A stretch of 64,000 nt of DNA from Siderastrea siderea. Its lineage: Eukaryota; Cnidaria; Anthozoa; Scleractinia; Rhizangiidae. Under the pieces are notes generated by a model. That model was not told the DNA's origin. It saw nothing but the letters and a program-made list of their open reading frames with translations, and did no database searches. The translations under genes and the position numbers were made by a program. The stretch spans positions 29,930,186 to 29,994,185 of the forward strand of contig OZ034968.1 of the NCBI GenBank assembly GCA_964030785.1. Reading direction: 5' to 3'. Shown here piece after piece: positions 24,237 to 35,620 of the stretch (position 1 is the stretch's first letter; the number at the start of each line of letters is the position of its first letter).

Positions 24237-24559
24237 CTAGAGACAGAAAAAATGCATGAGGCTTACAATGAAAATCAAGGTAACAGCGCTGACCACGTGA
24301 ATAGTGGCTTTATTGCACAAGTCTGAATGGCAGCAATCTATTCGACACTTGACGTTTGGGTGACTGCAGATTGGAACGTCTGACGCCACGCAGGTTGTAG
24401 CGCATCCCTTGTAGTAAAGTACCTCGTTGTCTTCAGGGATGCTGTGAGCGCTTGCATTGACGCACGGTTGCCCATATTTGCAAGTTATTTTGATTCGCTT
24501 TTTGTTACAGTCTTTCAAGGAGTCCGTGCTCAGGCACTGGTAACATAAACGGGAAACCC
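24237..24559 (-). CDS. Ly6/uPAR gene 2, last LU-domain exon with GPI signal
   Basis: From the acceptor GCTTAG|GG the frame reads VSRLCYQCLSTDSLKDC, then CKYGQPCVNAS, YYKGCATTC, PICSHPNVKC, IDCCHSDLCNKA and a hydrophobic C-terminus AVTLIFIVSLMHFFCL before the stop at 24237. Twelve cysteines and the CCxxDLCN end identify a three-finger LU domain; the tail predicts a GPI anchor. There is a likely N-glycosylation site at NAS. The phase 1 start fits the signal exon at 26098, so a secreted one-domain product is possible even though the upstream domains are broken. Confidence 0.65.
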
Positions 24560-24636
24560 CTAAGCCTGAGCGAGGAAACGATGGTTACTTGGTTTTGGGC
24601 GCCGAAAGGATGGCGACCAAACAGATGGTACGTTAC

Positions 24637-25003
24637 CGTTGCAGTAGTCTGAGGAACAGCAGCTCACATCACATTTGAAGTTATGATGGTTGCAGACTGA
24701 GACGTCAGATGCTGAGCAGGCCTTCGAACATCCTTTGTAGTAACCTGCGTCTTTGTTGCCAGATGAGCTGTAAGCCCTGGCTACTAGGCATGGATTTGTT
24801 CAGATTTGGATGTCAGATATTGAGCAAGTTGCTGAGCAGTTTTTCAGGTATTTTTCTTCCTTGAGGCCAGGGGTTGGGGGGGGGGGGCGTAAGATCGTAC
24901 TGTGAGGCAATAATGGGAAGACGGGCAGGCAACTTTAGCCCGCTTGGTGTCACAATCCTCCAAAGAATTTGTGCTCCTGCATCGCTAACCTCACGGGAAA
25001 TCA
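24637..25003 (-). pseudogene. Ly6/uPAR gene 2, hybrid middle LU domains (broken)
   Basis: The piece opens at CCTCAG|TG with VSRE, but the first CxxC is lost because a one-base deletion turns the codons into GAGGTTAGC. A run of 12 G (about 24880-24892) then replaces part of the loop. The front half of one domain (ending CSATCSISDIQI) meets the back half of another (NPCLVARAY to CCSSDYCNG) at an in-frame TGA near 24800. It looks like two former domains fused by a deletion. It cannot encode a normal LU fold. Confidence 0.6.
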
Positions 25004-25060
25004 CTGAGGTAGGCTGGGTTAGAGGTGGCTTCGAAGTATTTCTTGATGGAACTGTGTTAC

Positions 25061-25308
25061 CATTACAATAGTCTGAAGAACAGCAAGTCACGTCACACGT
25101 TGAATTGGGTTTGCTGAAGCTTTGGATGTCGGATGTTGAGCAAGTGGCTGAGCAGTTTTCAGGTATTCTTCATCCTTTACGCCGGAGAGGTTAGGAGCTA
25201 GTACTATAAGGCAATATTGGGAAGACGGACAAGATACTTTATCTCTCTTTGCGTCACAGTCTTCAAGCGAGTGTGTGCTCCTGCATCTGTAGCAATCACG
25301 GGAAATCA
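25061..25308 (-). pseudogene. Ly6/uPAR gene 2, first LU domain (frameshift, acceptor lost)
   Basis: The front half is perfect: SRDCYRCRSTHSLEDCDAK to LSGVKDEEYLK. The frame breaks at 25151-25160 (GAAAACTGC), where the second domain of the same gene has one more A (GAAAAACTGC) and stays in frame. The rear half reads NCSATCSTSD to CCSSDYCNG in the other frame. The acceptor position reads TTACAA|TG instead of CAG|TG. A 57-base spacer with GT...AG ends follows. Confidence 0.6.
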
Positions 25309-26097
25309 TTGTAATGAGAAAATTGTCAACTAAATCACAAATGGGTATAGTAGTGGAGGCCGCAAAACACAGAGTTGTGGCATACAGGAAGCGGTATCCG
25401 GCACTACGAAAGGAACGCGCTGAGGCACGATCAGGAAACCCCAAGGTCATTTTGAACTGAGGTCGCAACAAATATTACAGGGGAAACCAGTGACTCCTTG
25501 TGCTTTTTCTGCTTTTTAAATTACCACGCAGCTAGAGGAATAGTATGATAGTGTAGACTCGATTTCACTTTAAATAATATCTACTTATAACAAGTAAGAA
25601 AAACAGGTGAAAAGTCTCGCGTGCGTGGTGTAAAGAGTGGTTCATTTCTTGTGTTTTTCGAACGGTATTACATGTTTGGAGCTTTAGCACGGTGCAGGTT
25701 GCTTATGTTACGTGTATGTTCCCACATATGTAGGAGCACAAGGACAGAAAAGGCAAAAAGTGTAGCCCAGATTACTGAAGAAGTTTGAATGTAGGGAACT
25801 CAACAACTATTCTTGATGTTCTGATGTTATTTAAGGTATACCGAAAAAAAGAAACGGTAGTCGTTAACCTCCATTTGACTTCAGACTCTTGATCTAGTGA
25901 CAAGGAGATAAGTTAGATGTAAGCCAGGAGCCATTGCGTTAGTTTGACACACAAAAAAGAAAGAAGCATGCTCAGCTTGATAATATAAAGAAGCATACAT
26001 GGTCGACGACTACATCTTTACCTCCACGAACTCTGAAAGAATAAAACATTTGGAGAAGGGATTAAAAAATAAATAAATTAAGAGGGTTCACCCTTAC

Positions 26098-26152
26098 CTA
26101 TTGATATTGAGATCAGAAGCATGAATGTCATGAAGTACAGCAAATTCGTCAT
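26098..26152 (-). CDS. Ly6/uPAR gene 2, signal-peptide exon
   Basis: It encodes MTNLLYFMTFMLLISISI plus one base, then G|GTAAGGGTG. It is the same size and phase as the first exons of genes 1 and 3. The hydrophobic core predicts a cleaved signal peptide. Confidence 0.75.
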
Positions 26153-26257
26153 GTTTCCGTCTTGTTTGATGATCTAGCTAGTGGCCTTGAAAATCGACGA
26201 TTTCGTTGGATCGCTCGCTGTAACAAAATGGCGCGATGACAAACTCAGCTTAACTAA

Positions 26258-26412
26258 AAATATAGCAACCTCAAATTGCGTAAGAATATATTTGCACTGA
26301 CGTTGTGAACAATACTTGCCTTAACCAACTGTAATGTAATTGGTCAATGATAACAATAGTGATTCCGGCTGTCAGTCTTAATTTGTCGGTTACGCTTTTT
26401 TGAACCAAGCCC
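26258..26412 (-). promoter_or_regulatory. Upstream block of Ly6 gene 2
   Basis: It shares the order CTCAAATT, GTAAGAATATATTT, GTAATGTAATTGGTCAATG, CAATAGTGATTCCGGC and TGTCAGTCTTA with the equivalent blocks at 22309 and 39790. It begins about 105 bp upstream of the ATG. The TATAG at its start could serve as a TATA element. Transposon A is inserted at its far end. Confidence 0.5.
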
Positions 26413-26539
26413 TCTTAGTCCGGCAGATTGGTGCAAGAATTGTGGAATTTATGGTAAAAACACCACATTTTGCACAAAGATAGAGAATTACCTACTGAAC
26501 AATATTAGCTATGGACCCACCTGGGATCCATCCCATAAT

Positions 26540-27260
26540 TGTAATTATAACGGGTTTAAGGTGGCACACTACACTTCTAACATGGAAACAAGGCTGGGTG
26601 AATTATTTCTTTATTTTCAGCAAAGTGAAACAGTGTATCGGAAGAAATTAACAAGTTAAACCAAAAGATGAATTACAAAATGCATTCTGAGACATAATTG
26701 GCCTTCTTGTATGATCACGTGACTAACCACGTTTTCAAATACGCTTTTTAATACCAAGCAGGGGAGCGCTGTAATTGGCATAGCTGTAGCGTCTCCCCGG
26801 CCAGTGTTTTTGTATATTATGTCCTTTTCTTGCCTTGTGTAATATGTTTTTGGCCGAAGATAAATAAAAAAAAAAAAAAATTGTAATCTTACCCTGACTC
26901 TCTCAATTTGCATCTTAGTTATTTGGTCAAGTTCATACATAGAAACTACAAAAATGCTATGAACCCATTTGGGATCCATCCCATTAAGGTGGCTCACTGG
27001 AATTCTAACATGGAAACGAGGCTGGGTGAATTATCTATTTCCAGCAGTGTGAGACAGTGTTTCGTAAGAAATTAACAAGTTTAACCAAAAATAATTACAA
27101 AATGCACTCTTAGACGTTATTGGCCGTCTAGTGTGATCACTTGACCAACCACGTGATAAAGTACGCTTTTTATGCCTAGCTTTGGACATAATAATCTTAT
27201 CCCGGCTCTCTTAATTTCTATCTCAATTATTTGACCAAGTTCATACATAGAAACTACGAA
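26540..27260. repeat. Subterminal direct repeats of element A
   Basis: A block of about 220 bp beginning GGGATCCATCCCAT (26525 and 26970), with AACATGGAAACxAGGCTGGG, AAGAAATTAACAAGTT and TTACAAAATGCA, occurs twice in direct order with a period of roughly 440 bp. The same pair occurs in copy B (50150-50400 and 50490-50760). Repeated subterminal blocks often serve as transposase-binding arrays, which here is only inference. Confidence 0.65.
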
Positions 27261-27394
27261 ACAGTAAAATCTTTAAAACTTAAGCCCTAAAAACGTCAAA
27301 CCAACTTAAAAAAGCAAAACACAAATTCATAGGAATGTTGTTAATAATGCAAGCGATACGCAGATTTGTTCATTTGCATCCGGCATTCTGTTGT

Positions 27395-30300
27395 TCATTC
27401 TCGGTCGCACAGCCCAGCGCAATTGCACAGTGCTGTGCACGGCAGTTCGGCTTTAACGCATTTGCATCGTCCTGCACAGCCTCTTTCACTCCTGCAACCA
27501 CATTTCAATAGCTTCTGACAGCTCTGTGATGCCTGGGGAATTGTCATCCACAAGGGCGCCCACATATCATTAGCGACTTTCACCCAGCCCCATTCACTTG
27601 AACACGGAAGCGGAGGAGACGGCACCAAGGAATTGCCCCAGCAGTGGCCAGCCTGGCACGTGGACCTCTTTGCATGTTGATGTAAGGCATCTGAGGTGAA
27701 AGGAATGGCTTCAATATCTCTCCCTTTACGTGTAAATTGGTCCTTCCGCGCATCATTTACTTTCATGCAAGCGCTGGTACGATCATACATGATGGTGACG
27801 TATCGCTCAAGAATAGGCATCACCTCATCCACAACATCCACCGTTGGAGCATTGCTAAGAGCTTGGAAAGCTGCCGTCACCTCATTGAACGCGCCCCACG
27901 CTTCCAATGCTGTCTTTTTGCCATAGTGGGCAAAAGACGACGTTTGATCACAGCCTGTGAAGGCGTGAAATGGGAGGAGAGCCCGTGACGTTTCTTCGCC
28001 AATACTACAGGATATGTCGTGTGCTGGCAAATATTTCAGGTGTTTGCCAACACCAAACTCAATCTAAAGCTCGGATAAGGAAAGGTATTGGAATTTTGCA
28101 ACTGCGATGACTACAACATCCGTATCGACAGTGCGTACCATTACTTTAGTGTACCCACGTCTTGCAGCGTCAGCGGCATGTAGTAGGAGCCTCGTATCGG
28201 CTTCTTCGTACGTGCAAGGTGATAGATCTGCGGCGTCAGTTCTGTCATTGTTAAAGACTACTGACTCATGTTTAGTAGATACTACTTCTCCATGGTCAGT
28301 TCCAATTGTAATAAGCTGCTCGGCCAGGTAAAGGAAAAGCTCCTCTTTGTTCTCATCAACCCTCAAAAAGGCTGTCCAATTTCCTGGGATCCTGGTGTCT
28401 GGTCTGACGCGTCTACGGATACCGTTTCCTCTCTTGCTTCGTGCAGATCTTTAAGACTGCCCGGGAGATATCTGTCCCAAACCACATCCACCCTCTCGAC
28501 ATTCCTTAACTGGTTTGTTACGTATGGAAGGAAGACGGTCTCGCTGTACTCTTGAAATGTCTTGGAGGCTCCAGGCTTAAGCATGTTAACGATGGCTGCA
28601 CCATCTAGTAGCAGGGCTTCAACAGATGGCCTTTGTGCTTGCGCTGGTCCATTCTTCTCGAGACACGATAACAAATCCGATTTGGTACCAGATCTGAGCT
28701 TCCCATACTGAGATAACGAAGGGGGAAAACTCTGGTTCTCGTGACCAAGGAATCCTTCCAAATCACCATCCCTGACTGACCTGACATGAAATGTAAAGAC
28801 GTGAAAACAGAGAGCAGTTGCTTTTTAGTGATGCTATCTTGAGTTTATCGCTAGACTTCTCTTTTGTAGCGGGAGGACTGCTGATTAGTGGCAACTTGTT
28901 TTTCTGGATTGTGTCAAACAGTGGTGTTGTTCCCTCCTGCAGCCTTTTGGTAACAAACTGCTGATACTGATCCTTGCCTAGTTGCTTTACAGTTCTGACC
29001 GTTTCAACAACCTTGGAATCCGCAATGTCACGGGTGTGTAGCACAAGCAAATCTCCAGTTTGGTCTGCGAAGGGGTTGCCCATTTCTTCAATGGTGCTAC
29101 AAACTGCGTTCACTTGATTGCGGAAAGTGTTTTGGACCCCTTTCATTTGCTCGTGGTGGCGTAAATCTTCTTGCTCTACTTGTTTCGCTATATTCCTGAC
29201 CAATTCCTGGGACAACTCGAAATCGTTGATTATTCTTGACATTTCTGGTCCAGATACCATCCAGCGCAATAATTGAGTTGAACTCTCTCTTAAGCCAATA
29301 GCTCCTCCGTCACCTTTGACGATCTTGTTGTTTTGCTCATGCGCTTGATCAATGGGAAGCGAGGAAAATTGCACGGTTGGTTTTATTCACTACAAAATTA
29401 CTGTTCTTGAACTCTGCAGCTATTGCTGGAATTTCTGTTTCAAGACATTCCATATCGCGAACTGATGAACTGGACCGGACGAAAATCAGAATGGTGAGCT
29501 GGAAGTGAAGCGTAAGCGACCAGTAATGAAATTGTGAACTTTCTAGCTCTGCTTGCTTGCACCAGTCGCTGAATGACATGGGCTCTTCTCCTTCATCAAC
29601 ACCCTCCCGATAGCTCTTGTATGCCTTATCCTTAAGGATATACAGAGCAGCAGCAGTAACTTGATATGCGTGGCGGGTGCGTGAAACGTGCGAAGCTTTG
29701 AGAAAAGAATCAGCGGTACCTGGAGTTATCACGCCAGCTTGTACTAAAACGCTGGTCCAACCACTATCCTCTATCAAGCTTCCTAGTGCCTTGAGAGCCG
29801 CAAGCTCAATATGAAATCCACCAAACATTACCACCAGCTTTTTCTCACCAAACACTGTCGGAAAGTTCCATTGAATCTCCTTGGCAATGGTATAAAGTGG
29901 CTGATCGCAGGCGAGAACTGAAACCTGCCCTTGATTTAGGAATTTCACTGCTTTTGTGATTACGTCGATAGCATGGCAAATCATAGCCGCTTCTTCGTGA
30001 AATAAAGGTAGCAACGAGGTTCTACTCAACTGATTTTTTCGATTAGGAAGTAGCTTGTTTGCGTGGAACACTGCCCATGAGATTTGCAAGATATTTTGTG
30101 ATATTTCTCTGTTCAGCTCATCTCTTAAATGCTCTAGCCATTTATACTCTAAACTGAATGCTTCTTTCACTCCAGGGCAGATTCTCACAAACGGACCTTG
30201 AAGAGGAGGAACATCTGGCTCGTTCTTGGGAAGGATAACTGGTCTTACGGCTGTGTAAGAATCAGGAAGTCGAGCAAGACGATTTGTCTTCGAAGGCTGA

Positions 30301-31117
30301 TTGTCAATGCTCACCATCTCTCGCTCTTCTCCTGGAGCATAGGAAGTGGGATGTTGAAATAACGATATGCCAGTTCCATGGAAAGCACCTTGCGCAGTTA
30401 CAGAACTCTGGCTGTGGTCAATATTGTCCACGGCAGCAGTTGTGAAAACTCCTTTAAGAAGCTTAGGCGGACAAATGACTCCTTCTGATTCAAAGTGCGC
30501 GCAAACACTGTTTCCCATATCAGTCGATAATTCCAACACTCTATCATACGAGATCGACAATCCCAGATTGTAGAGCTTATCAACAAGTGTACGCTTTCGC
30601 CTTTCTGCGTGAGTCATGAGGCCTAGATAAATGGGCAGTGGCGGCTCGCGATCTCTGGAATGGTAATATGAAGCACCTGTTGTACCGTTGTCACGGCGCC
30701 TTTTGGTTGTACCAAAGGCGATACCTTGGAATCTCTTTTCATTTCCATTAATTGTACTCTGTTTCGACCTCTCTGCTTTGTTATAAAGTGCTACCAGGCA
30801 TTTCGCATGATAAACTGCTTCTTGAGAAATCATATCGCCTGCACTCAATTTCGCAATTAACGTCTTGTCTTGCAACTGATGCGCGCACTCGCGAACCCTT
30901 GTATCTATAAAGTCGAGGCTTCAAGAAGCGCTTCTGAGGAACGTCCACAGAAAAAGCAGCTTTTTTCGGCTTTTGAAGTGGTTGCACCAGAACATGCCCT
31001 TGTAAATTTAGAACGTTGAGGGAATTCAAGCTCTTCTTGTCTTTTCCGTTTGTCTGCTCTTTTCAGCTTCATGTTAGTAAATTTATTTCTACAGGATGTG
31101 TTCAATTGACTAACCAA
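27395..31117 (-). pseudogene. Academ-like transposase gene, copy A (degraded)
   Basis: Open pieces in order from the 5' side are: 30905-31117 (basic region and CFFCG), 29349-30875 (EAVYHAKC, PLPIYLG, DNIDHS, FHGTGISLFQHPT, ACDQPLY, FGGFHIELAALKALG), 28763-29374 (DQAHEQNNKIVKGDGGAIGL), 28363-28761, 28064-28366 (YEEADTRLLLHAADAARRG, VRTVDTDVVVIAV) and 27395-28030 (HAFTGCDQTSSF, then a C-x-C-rich end and stop). The N-terminal exon, about 150 central residues, and a segment after LTILIFVRS are deleted relative to copies B and C. The cysteine cluster CGCRSERGCAGRCKC is still whole. The copy cannot make a full protein. Confidence 0.75.
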
Positions 31118-32083
31118 ATCTTTACGAACTGCCTCTACACGTGTGTGGGAATAATAACCTGGCCAATTACGACACTTTGTTGGTTTCCTCAGGCACAGAA
31201 AAAAGGTTTAAAATTTGTGGTAGATGAACTTTATTGCATTTTCGGTTACACAGTTAGAGATATATGAATCGTATAAATTGTGGCTTTGAACCAATTTGGT
31301 GGAAAAGGTGAAATATGGATCTTTTTTTCCTTTCATCTCACTCTGCTTTCGGAAAAAAACCCATTGGATAGCCGTTTCAATTTGTTTTGCTAGCCTTCTA
31401 ACTCAAGAAGAAAAGAATTTAAAAAGAAGTACGAATAAAAATGAAAAAAAAAACAGGCAGGAAATATCGTTTTGACTAAAGATGTTCACGTTTAACAACC
31501 CGTGAATAGCCGGTACGATTTCTATTTTTATCAACAGCCTATTTTTCGTTATGTTAATTGCTTCAATCGAAATTTTTAGGGCAGCGTTACAGCCCTATAT
31601 TGACGAGGCTGAAAAAAAATATTATCACCGTATTGATCATCGTTTTCTTGTCTATTGTGAAATATATTTTCACCCCAAACCATCCATCAATATCAGTGCA
31701 GTATCGCCGTATCAAATTTTTATTAGTTATGTCACGATACTGTACGTGCAATCACGTGACCTGTCACGCGATCAACTGAAACGACTCCACGATCAAAGAA
31801 AAGGAAATATATTAAGTAATTCTCCACTTTGGAGGACTGTCGCTCTTTTGATGCAGGACTGTGGCTGCTACACGAGAAACAGAATACCAGCCTAGTTCCT
31901 ATGCTAGAATTTCACCAATTTGAGCCACCTTAAACCCGTTGAAACTGCAATTATGGGATACTTCCCAGGTGGGTCCATAGCTAATATTGTTTAGTAGGTA
32001 TGTCTCTATCTATGTGCCAAATTTGGTGCTTTTACCATAAATCCCACAATTCCGTCATATTTTTGCACCAATCTGCCGGACTA

Positions 32084-33030
32084 TCTGTCGTAAATTGTAT
32101 AAATTGCTTGTAGAAGGTTTCTTTCACAAAGGTTATTCTACATGTTTTCCTGTAACAAGTTTTTGCCTATGCCCAGGATTGCACGCAATTGCAAATTTTA
32201 CTGAAGTTAAGATTTTTTGTTGATGTGCTTTCTCCTTGTTAAGGTGATTCCATCGAAATGGAAGGAATATTCAAAATTTTCTAAGACTTGGTCCAATTGG
32301 TAATCATGTTTAGAACATTTCAAAAATGCAATAAAAACTAGGGGTCACCTAGCTTGTTTTGGCACAACATGGATAGCCATAGATAGCAACTATACGACCC
32401 GCAAGGTTTTCTGAGAAACCGTAGTAATCAGAAAAAAAGAACTATAATTGCCTTAAAAAGTCATTGCTTGTATTGAAATATTGGAGCAGTTCAACAAAAT
32501 AGACATTTATCTTGCATTGTATACTATTTTAGTTGAGCAGGAATTAAGAATATGAAAAAAAATTTAAGAATTTGCCGCGTGCGTACATACCCTGCTGTAC
32601 CCAAAGACGTGTTCTTTTCGGCATTTAAATAGAAATATCTCGAGGCAGAATTTTTAAATTTTCTTAAAATCGCTATATATTGTGCTCGACCTTCTGCCAT
32701 TTGAATTTATGTATTAAAAATGGGGGTTCACCGAGCTCGTTTAGGAGAAAACGACCAGTTATTTCTCTGAACTGCTCAGCTTTAATAGAAAACCTATCAA
32801 GTTCCGAAGGTGCGCGCGCTCGCGCGCGCGCTAATTACGCAAAAAAAAAAATGATGCGTGGAAAGCATGCGCAATGCAATTGAAGGGAATCACCTTAATA
32901 CACATTTTGTGATTTTGACCACATTCTACATACATTTCACGTTTTTTTGCCTTATTAGCCAATTTTTATTTAGGAAAGACCACCGGTCTATTAAGCGACC
33001 ACCTCTCAAGTGGCCACTTGTCTTTTAACT
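32084..33030. other. Continuation of Ly6 gene 2 upstream duplicate
   Basis: Directly beyond element A the sequence TCTGTCGTAAATTGTATAAATTG matches gene 1's flank at 22480-22520, and the CTATTAAGCGACCACCTCTCAAG motif near 32990 matches 40250-40280 and 22715-22735. The sequence is therefore one ancestral segment cut in two by the transposon. An alternating GC tract lies at 32811-32831. Confidence 0.5.
32811..32831. other. Alternating GC tract (Z-DNA-prone)
   Basis: The tract TGCGCGCGCTCGCGCGCGCG is a near-perfect alternating purine-pyrimidine run of about 20 bases and is also self-complementary. No gene start is seen nearby, so a role is speculative. Confidence 0.6.
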
Positions 33031-33229
33031 TTGAAACCGCCGTTCGACCGGTGTCGCCCATCGTAGGCGACTTCGTCCACCATAAACGCTTGTATTTTGT
33101 TTGCATTAACTTAATTCCGTGTTTGTTTGCATTAATTGTTTATGAGTGATAATTATACTGAATTTGGAGAATTCCTTATAATAAGTCTCAAACAAAGACG
33201 CAGTTGCTATATACAATTATTACTATTCG

Positions 33230-35620
33230 GCAACGTATTTATTGCTGGCCTCTCCGTGAAAACCGTAAACCAATCTCTGCCATTCGTTTTTGTCTCAAAT
33301 CTCTTTATCAGGAGGCCAATTGTCTGACAGATATACTGTGTTTAATTGCACCGTGTATTTTGGCTTTGATACTTTCCCTTCATCTGAAAGGTGGCAAAAG
33401 TAACTAAAATGGGAGGGGGGGATACAATTTTTTACCTGAACCCTCGGACGAACAAGGCAACGTATACCCCCATCGTGGTACAAGGGGTGAAACACGCATA
33501 GTGTTCAAAAACGGGTTGAACTCACGACCTTTTTGTGAGATTCTGCAAGGGCCAACGAACAATGTGTAAAGGCCCCGTATCCAGGTCGATGTAATCAAAT
33601 AAGTTTAACCAACGAGGCAAGGCTGGTTGTACAAATGCTTTGATATTTCATCACGCACGGTCTGACTTCTTTAGGAAATAAAATTTTACGAGAAAAATTC
33701 AGAACACCAAGCCTAACTTGAATTAAAGCACTATCATGGCAAGATGACGTCCGCATGCGGACATTTTAGTCAGTAGATCATCGATCTGCATACGAGACTA
33801 CTAACAGCGGCCGAGGAAAACATGGCCTGCATGCTGGGGAGCGAGTAAGGAGTCAGGACTTGGATAGAGAGAACGAAAAAGGTGGGGGACAAACCGGCAA
33901 GAGGGAAACCACAAATCGCGGCCATGATTCCATGCGCATGTATCTTAACACGAAAAGAAACAGGAAAATGTACATGTTTACCGTCATACCTGATTTGTAG
34001 CACGTGAGACGAGTAGTCTGATGTTTGATAAGGACAATCAGGTCTTAAAGCGGGCTGACCGCATCAATTACATATATCTCCTATTTCACAGAAAGAAGGA
34101 AGTTATTCCATTATCAAGCATCATTTGCTCCACTATGTATTGTTCCATGATTACAAGCTTATGTTACAGCGTCCCACCTCAGCAGTGGCGCGTCGTTCTT
34201 TTAACATATCTTAAAATCTATACCGGTCATTTAATGTACGAACTAAAATGTTTGGTTATAAGCGATGTTAAACCTTTCATGGTTTCCTGTGTACACATTC
34301 CTCGCGTAATTGCTTACAGTGTTTTAATTCATGGTCCAATCTTTCAGACCAAGAAGGAAGTGCAGAGGCTGACCACAACACTCATTTCCTATTATAACTT
34401 GTTTCCCAGAACGACAGGAAATTAATTAATCCAGACATTCCTTCAATACAATTAAGTAAGTCCTACTCAGACGAGGAAAACTTACTTTGACAATTTTTTT
34501 GCTCGACGTGTAGATTAGTCTGTCTGTCAATTTTTTTCTACAAAAAATGTCTTCTATGAGAAACTGGCGTGCTAAAGAAACAGAAAAATGTCGACAATCT
34601 AAATTTCATACTTGAACCTACAGAAACAAGGAAATTTATTCCATGCATGCATCACTAGCTCAACTGCGTTCCATAATAACCAGCCACTGTTACTGCCTCT
34701 TACTTCAAAGGGACACTACTACGGTGATTTGTACGTGGTTTGAAAAATGTGCTGAAAATTAAGTTTAAAATCAAATGAATACCCCAAGAACGTCTAGGGA
34801 AGGAAATCAAATGATTTTGCCAAAGGAAGAACAAACCATTGTCAGTTACCGGCGATTTTCAACAAAACAAAGGAAAAACTTGAAAACAGCAGCCACATAC
34901 TTAATTAGAGTAGAGTATTTTTAAGCGAAACTCAACCACTGAATTTTTGGGTCTCCTCTGATTAGAATTTTGCTTTTTAGCTTGTGAAAGTTACCCTAAA
35001 AATTGGTGACAGTATCCCTTCAACAATAATGCATTCAATTTTTGTTTTATGTTACAATATAAATCAATACTTCATGAACTGAAAAATTTGGTCTAGACAT
35101 ATTCATTTTATCAGCGACGCTATAAACCGTGTACAGTTTCCTGCCGGAGATTCACTTCCCCAGAGCTGCAACATGCATTCAAATGAAGGTCAGTGTTAAA
35201 GCTTACTCAAACAATTATATGCTTTTTTATTTGGTGCTGTTTCCCAGAAAGACAGGAAGTGATCCCATACATTTCCATTACGATTTTATAAAATTACAGA
35301 CCAATATCGATCACTATATATTTGGGATGCACTGAAACAAGAATATCGCTTCTTTATTCTACAGTACTGCAAAACCATTATCCTACCAACGTTTCAGTTT
35401 TTCTCAGTTAATCAATGTGAGTGTTCCAGAAAAACTCTGCTTTAAAGTGCAGTTAATTCCTTTCGTGTTACAGCGTTTCTGGTTTAATTTGAAATACCAT
35501 TTCCCAGAATGTCAGGAAGTAATTCCATGCGTTCCTCTACTATTGTTAAAAAACCACACACCAATATCAAGGCATGGCGTTGAGTCAACTTCACATTAGT
35601 AAGCTTCTGGAACGATAATT
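33230..35620. repeat. Segmental repeat with recurring CAGGAAGT motif
   Basis: A motif of roughly 35 bases (TTYCCMGAANGACAGGAAGT, then ATTCCATxCATTCC) recurs near 34084, 34401, 34616, 35240 and 35500, and again at 49212, 49551 and 63911. Longer stretches around 33236-33290 and 33880-34000 match 48890-48940 and 48960-49120 (AACACGAAAAGAAACAGGAA, AATGTACATG). The area is therefore both locally repetitive and duplicated beyond Ly6 gene 3. No coding frame was recognised. Confidence 0.55.

Larger units (their letters stand above)
26416..32083 (-). mobile_element. Academ-like DNA transposon copy A
   Basis: The left terminus TAGTCCGGCAGATTGGTGCA is repeated inverted at 32064-32083. The copy is flanked by TCT (26413-26415) and TCT (32084-32086). 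The inverted similarity continues inward with indels (GTGGAATTTATGGTAAAA, GGGATxCATCCCA, CTAxCATGGAAAC). Gene 1's upstream block has an uninterrupted version of the target (CCAAACCCTCCGGCTGACGTG), so the borders are supported by a paralogous empty site. Coding is on the minus strand and heavily damaged. The family assignment rests on the 3-bp duplication, the XPG/FEN-like module and the eight-cysteine cluster, as I recall for Academ elements. Confidence 0.75.

Noticed and set aside
28107..28331. Plus-strand open frames opposite the nuclease modules (also 51570-51869, 43001-43315)
   Set aside because: They mirror the conserved minus-strand EEAD/DTDV region in another frame, and their similarity to each other follows from the sense coding sequence.
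33747..33760. Palindrome GTCCGCATGCGGAC as an operator or origin
   Set aside because: Isolated 14-bp palindrome with no neighbouring gene or repeats; likely chance.
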